Source: Pirellula staleyi DSM 6068
GTDB lineage: Bacteria; Planctomycetota; Planctomycetia; Pirellulales; Pirellulaceae
DNA length: 35,249 bases
Direction of reading: 5' to 3'
Assembly (NCBI GenBank): GCA_945875845.1
Contig: CAMCMB010000078.1
Span: 1-35,249, forward strand
In this document: piece after piece, positions 33,801 through 35,249 of the stretch
How the letters are laid out: the number at the start of each line of letters is the position of its first letter
Position numbering within the stretch: position 1 is the first letter of the stretch
The notes under the pieces: model-generated
The model's input: only the letters and a program-made list of their open reading frames with translations
Told to the model about the DNA's origin: nothing
Databases searched by the model: none
Translations under genes and position numbers: made by a program

Positions 33801-35249
33801 CACCGGAAGTACGTTAGGAACCAGCGCATGCAGAGCTGTCCGTTCGGAATTGCTCATGATTCCTGCAAAGCGCAGCAGGCTCTGTTCCGCGTCGAACGAG
33901 ATTTTGGCTGCGAGTTCAGGCGGCAACTGCGTTTTGAAATCAATCGCAGGAGGAAGTGTCGCGAGCGGCGCTGTAAACGTTGGGTCAAAGAATTTGACCG
34001 CCAGTCGGGGCAGCCTGAAGAGTTCATCGATTGCGCTGGCTGGATTCCCCGCCGCACTGAGTGCAAGGCGTTCGGCATCTGTCATCACGCCAGCGAAGCT
34101 CAGCCTTTGGGTCGTCGCATTATACCGCACGGGAAGCGAAGGAAGACTGGCTGGCAACGTGACACCACCCGGCAATGCGACCTGCGTTTCAGTCGATACA
34201 AAATTGTCGCCAGCGACTGCGGACTGCTGGTAGAGACTCTCGATCGCGTTTGCGTAAGATGCGTTGGCGGTCACCTGCGCTGACATCGTGTTTCCCAGAA
34301 GGACGTCTCGCTGTGATGCCGTCATCTGACCGACGAACCGAAGCATTCCGATCGGCTCGTCAAATTCAATTGGAATGTGATTCGGTCCGCCAGTGATCGA
34401 GGCGGGAAACGCAAACCCCGCAGGCAAGCCTTCCACGGTCGTTTCCAGAATCACACGTCCCCGCAGCGTTTTCAGAAAAGTACGGACTGCCGCCTCATCC
34501 CGGTTCAGCGACTGCAGCAGCGACGTCACCAGCGCAGTGAGACCATCGACATCCGAGGGCGGCGTGGCGGCAAGGAAGGCGTATTGCTCCGGATCGTACT
34601 CAGCGTGGATCGCCTGCAATTCCTTTCGCAGAGTCGTCAAAAAGCGGGCGGCGTCCGTTTCCTTTGTCGCAGCCTTCGCCGAACGATCCGCCGCCAGCAG
34701 CCAGTTGAGTTCGTCCACACTCAACCCTGCCGCCCTGACTTGGTCGATGCGCTCCACGAAGTCCCAGGCTGCCTCCGGAGTCGCGAATTGTAGGACATCC
34801 TGGTGAAAAATCTTAAGAACGGTCTTCCACTCTTCTGCCTTGCACTTGAGTTGTTTGCACAACCAGGAATGCCGCCAGAGAAACGAGAGGTTTCCGAGGG
34901 TCAGATCATCGGTGATGTAGCTCGTGCCATCCGACGCTTTGGTCAGACCCTTGAACAGATTCAAATCCGCTTCCCGAATCCCCAGGACCGCCAGCAACAC
35001 GGGATGATGCAACGCAATTGTCTCACCGGGCGGCAGGTCACCGGTTGCGGAGTCGAGCTGAAAAGCGGGATCGGGAGGATTGATGAGCCTCCGGTTCAGA
35101 AACAGGTTCTGATATAGGGCATCTTCCCGTTTCTCGTGCAGTTTCGTGAATCGGGTCAACGTATTCAGGTTGCTGAAAAGAGCGCAGACCTGCTCGACCG
35201 TGACTTTTGTCCCAAGCCGTTTTCGCAACCGGCTGAAGTAATACAGATT
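27879..35249 (-). CDS. Tc toxin complex TcA subunit, N-terminus beyond the window
   Basis: 2456 codons are visible and the frame is still open at the right edge. TcA forms the pentameric, receptor-binding and pore-forming body of insecticidal Tc toxins. Numbering is from the window edge. An alpha-helical front part carries three ~75-residue repeats at about 260-510. The neuraminidase-like region contains RKYRVWEANRKVYLWPENW near 892. A segment with PYNWELFFHAPLLIANSLS and FEEAREWYHFIFNPIG lies near 1470-1515. Two long coiled coils, about 1804-1880 and 1950-2050, flank a glycine-rich tip (GGAGFGGTPKASVMFGGPN), which is the translocation pore hairpin. The C-terminal TcB-binding domain begins near 2090 (FELSKHVSLAMLNPLAL, then DYPGHYFRRIKSVSITLP). 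TcdA of Photorhabdus is 2516 residues, so this is near full length. No TcB or TcC gene follows. One spot-counted line here is 57% GC versus 50% in the giant operon. Confidence 0.93.
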   Translation of the reverse strand, partial: NLYYFSRLRKRLGTKVTVEQVCALFSNLNTLTRFTKLHEKREDALYQNLFLNRRLINPPDPAFQLDSATGDLPPGETIALHHPVLLAVLGIREADLNLFKGLTKASDGTSYITDDLTLGNLSFLWRHSWLCKQLKCKAEEWKTVLKIFHQDVLQFATPEAAWDFVERIDQVRAAGLSVDELNWLLAADRSAKAATKETDAARFLTTLRKELQAIHAEYDPEQYAFLAATPPSDVDGLTALVTSLLQSLNRDEAAVRTFLKTLRGRVILETTVEGLPAGFAFPASITGGPNHIPIEFDEPIGMLRFVGQMTASQRDVLLGNTMSAQVTANASYANAIESLYQQSAVAGDNFVSTETQVALPGGVTLPASLPSLPVRYNATTQRLSFAGVMTDAERLALSAAGNPASAIDELFRLPRLAVKFFDPTFTAPLATLPPAIDFKTQLPPELAAKISFDAEQSLLRFAGIMSNSERTALHALVPNVLPVEAAYHTALNSLADLPAAVAPPDERIWLTEIDLEPSLPASDTLAKRLANAARKGLDYQSKSLAANAVVQQSSAQLGLTEALTRRLLGDFAILPPISPNPANTTPSAHLTRVFAFTSSPVDYTNHKSTFDGWFWANRVSAMLRKWKIVFGEFERIIALTAGAQLLDIATLPLDDTAPVASIERFLRTSRLLKLRDSLPETNITLLEVLVKSQAGEYAAAADFAADVVKLNDAWPAADVEWLIGSLDVTYPAHYLLAETWERLRRAFYFLESLNARAATATSFAAAAMTISQTATVRQLLRSKFGTETWLTLSAEIQDVLRERKRDALAAWLLIQPQPADTPSGKWENTNDLYAYFLLDVEMCSCQLTSRLVQGSGSVQLFVQRSFMGLEPEVVVNDSGDSGDSAWRWWKWMRKYRVWEANRKVYLWPENWIEPELKKDRSPFFKDLENELLQNEINQYTVETAFANYLEKLDGVAQLEIAGFYQEDDGDNAIVHVFGRTPGAEPHLYFYRRYDYRQWTPWEKVELDIQGDYLIPAVVNQRLFLFWPIFTEVPDEEENRTVKMPKLPGNTESSFTPDRTSKRLRMQMAVSDYRQGKWTTKRVSTDFDESYPYEEDIVRKHYRFFPIDRSEMDGRFAVKYEGYSLAGTESKPNYVARLDGAFEIAGCKGVPERTELRGYFEHAIRPERASVGYNTEFLKWVELGRQGSPQRTDAPENDFTLENRFGLDRSPVLMPVAPQLTQVLIETPGIFRMTPPWHPSYLDRMFMDGLIGIGGDNNDRDYALVGTWLPYFFHDRKRTFFVLPFLGKEPRGQDVTHVAGGTGGVRLYYPDIRKGVRALDQYFAGLVDTWLAGFALSSLPPKRRVQVERALRMQFPEEAAPPYSDELARNLLKRWIMRFFHYFLSIWFTALYQFRRFHFKNHYHPFVCDFSKLVHNPLKGIPALMSRETQLKDSGFDFRLSYQPTGVVAKLPPEYPLLPDCYPREVVDFTPNGAYSPYNWELFFHAPLLIANSLSRNQRFEEAREWYHFIFNPIGVESSTPGGSAMSKFWITKPFFQTTDSQYVQQRIDNILRMLAGDTSVPGYSAQALEDLEDQVYDWRTNPFEPHRLANYRTVAYQKTVVMKYLDNLVAWGDNLFRQDSMESINEATQLYIMAAEILGPRPKKVPPQAKPSLESFNELEIEFDKFSNALVQVENLIPQQAGGGVGGADPAPLPMLYFCIPQNDKMLGYWDTVADRLYKIRHCMNIEGVVRQLALFEPPIDPAALVKAVAGGVDISSALADMSAPLPLYRFNILLQKANEVCNDVKSLGAALLAALEKKDAEALSLLRQSQEIRLLEAVTIVREKQIEESKWNLEGIRKNKELVTMRRDFYRNVEKINASEKLHQDKLEQALIAQQTAQGINIAASVAHIVPSFDLGGAGFGGTPKASVMFGGPNVGAGLQAAAGGFTVWANVENHNANKASINAGHGRRWDDWKLQEKLADKELEQLDESIAAAELRIAIAEKELANHSLQIENAKATDEFMHSKYTNKDLYQWQMGQISGVYFQSYRLAYDLAKRAERCFRFELGLQDSSYIHFGYWDSLKKGLLSGEKLQYDLRRLETAYLDQNRREFELSKHVSLAMLNPLALVTLRETGRCFVSLPEEIFDLDYPGHYFRRIKSVSITLPCVAGPYTTVSCTVRLLKNSIRINTASGDNGYPHNTDDDGLPADDARFVENNISVKAIAASSGQNDSGVFELNFRDERYLPFEGAGAISDWSLELFSDLPTNNPDPASPDFGKPLRQFDYASIADAILHIKYTAKEDAGPFKNGAISNLREYYSQDGTTPSLRMLNLRQEFPSQWHRFLHPSNPASGNILELEMSPGLFPFRDDRKTLSVNSIWLFVRGRDGENYTATLNPPLPSPSPGSDTFQLAQVNQFGRLHFARKDLSAASIAIDLSAPTETWHLKLANPANPNGVLVSDPAEINDIFLVLGYESDEA

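Overview
The window looks like a chromosomal segment from a planctomycete, probably of the Pirellulales/Rhodopirellula type. The evidence is a pair of giant membrane-anchored proteins of a style common in that phylum, a Uma2 nuclease, a DUF1570 protein, a bL9 with a planctomycete-like N-terminal extension, many genes with weak or absent Shine-Dalgarno sites, and dispersed palindromic repeats. No rRNA, tRNA or CRISPR array was seen. The taxonomic call is inference from protein style, not from a marker search.

Layout. Positions 1-860 are a gene graveyard: an OGT/SPINDLY-type glycosyltransferase fragment (minus strand) abuts an ABC-transporter C-terminus with an in-frame stop (plus strand), which ends head-on against the tail of a cytochrome-c-peroxidase-like gene (minus strand). 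Positions 880-1490 hold nested inverted repeats resembling a miniature mobile element. Positions 1492-12421 (plus strand) carry a possible 27-residue leader ORF and two very large uncharacterised secreted/membrane genes. The leader overlaps the first gene by GTGA and the two genes overlap by ATGA. The second protein looks like two copies of the first one's architecture fused end to end. The operon runs 50 bp into the convergent RNase Y gene (12372-13994).

Positions 14000-16900 contain a doubtful small membrane ORF, a repeat-rich gap, a site-2-type M50 protease and a Uma2 nuclease. Positions 17006-22293 form a minus-strand housekeeping operon transcribed in the order rplY, pth, rpsF, ssb, rplI, a conserved-looking unknown gene, gatA. 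The rpsR gene that usually sits between ssb and rplI is missing. Divergent from it on the plus strand are a GroES-like protein and a secreted DUF1570 putative metallopeptidase. On the minus strand follow a multi-pass membrane protein (HTTM/MauE-like) and a secreted two-domain protein with an N-terminal LolA-like part and a C-terminal C45 acyltransferase-like Ntn-hydrolase.

From 27879 to the right edge the minus strand encodes the TcA subunit of a Tc (ABC) toxin, lacking only its N-terminal start. It has the neuraminidase-like segment, a coiled-coil pore hairpin with a glycine-rich tip and the TcB-binding C-terminus. It also has three ~75-residue repeats of an unfamiliar module near its N-terminus. 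No TcB or TcC gene lies downstream, so partners must be upstream of the window or elsewhere. The giant operon and the TcA gene are the most interesting accessory systems here.
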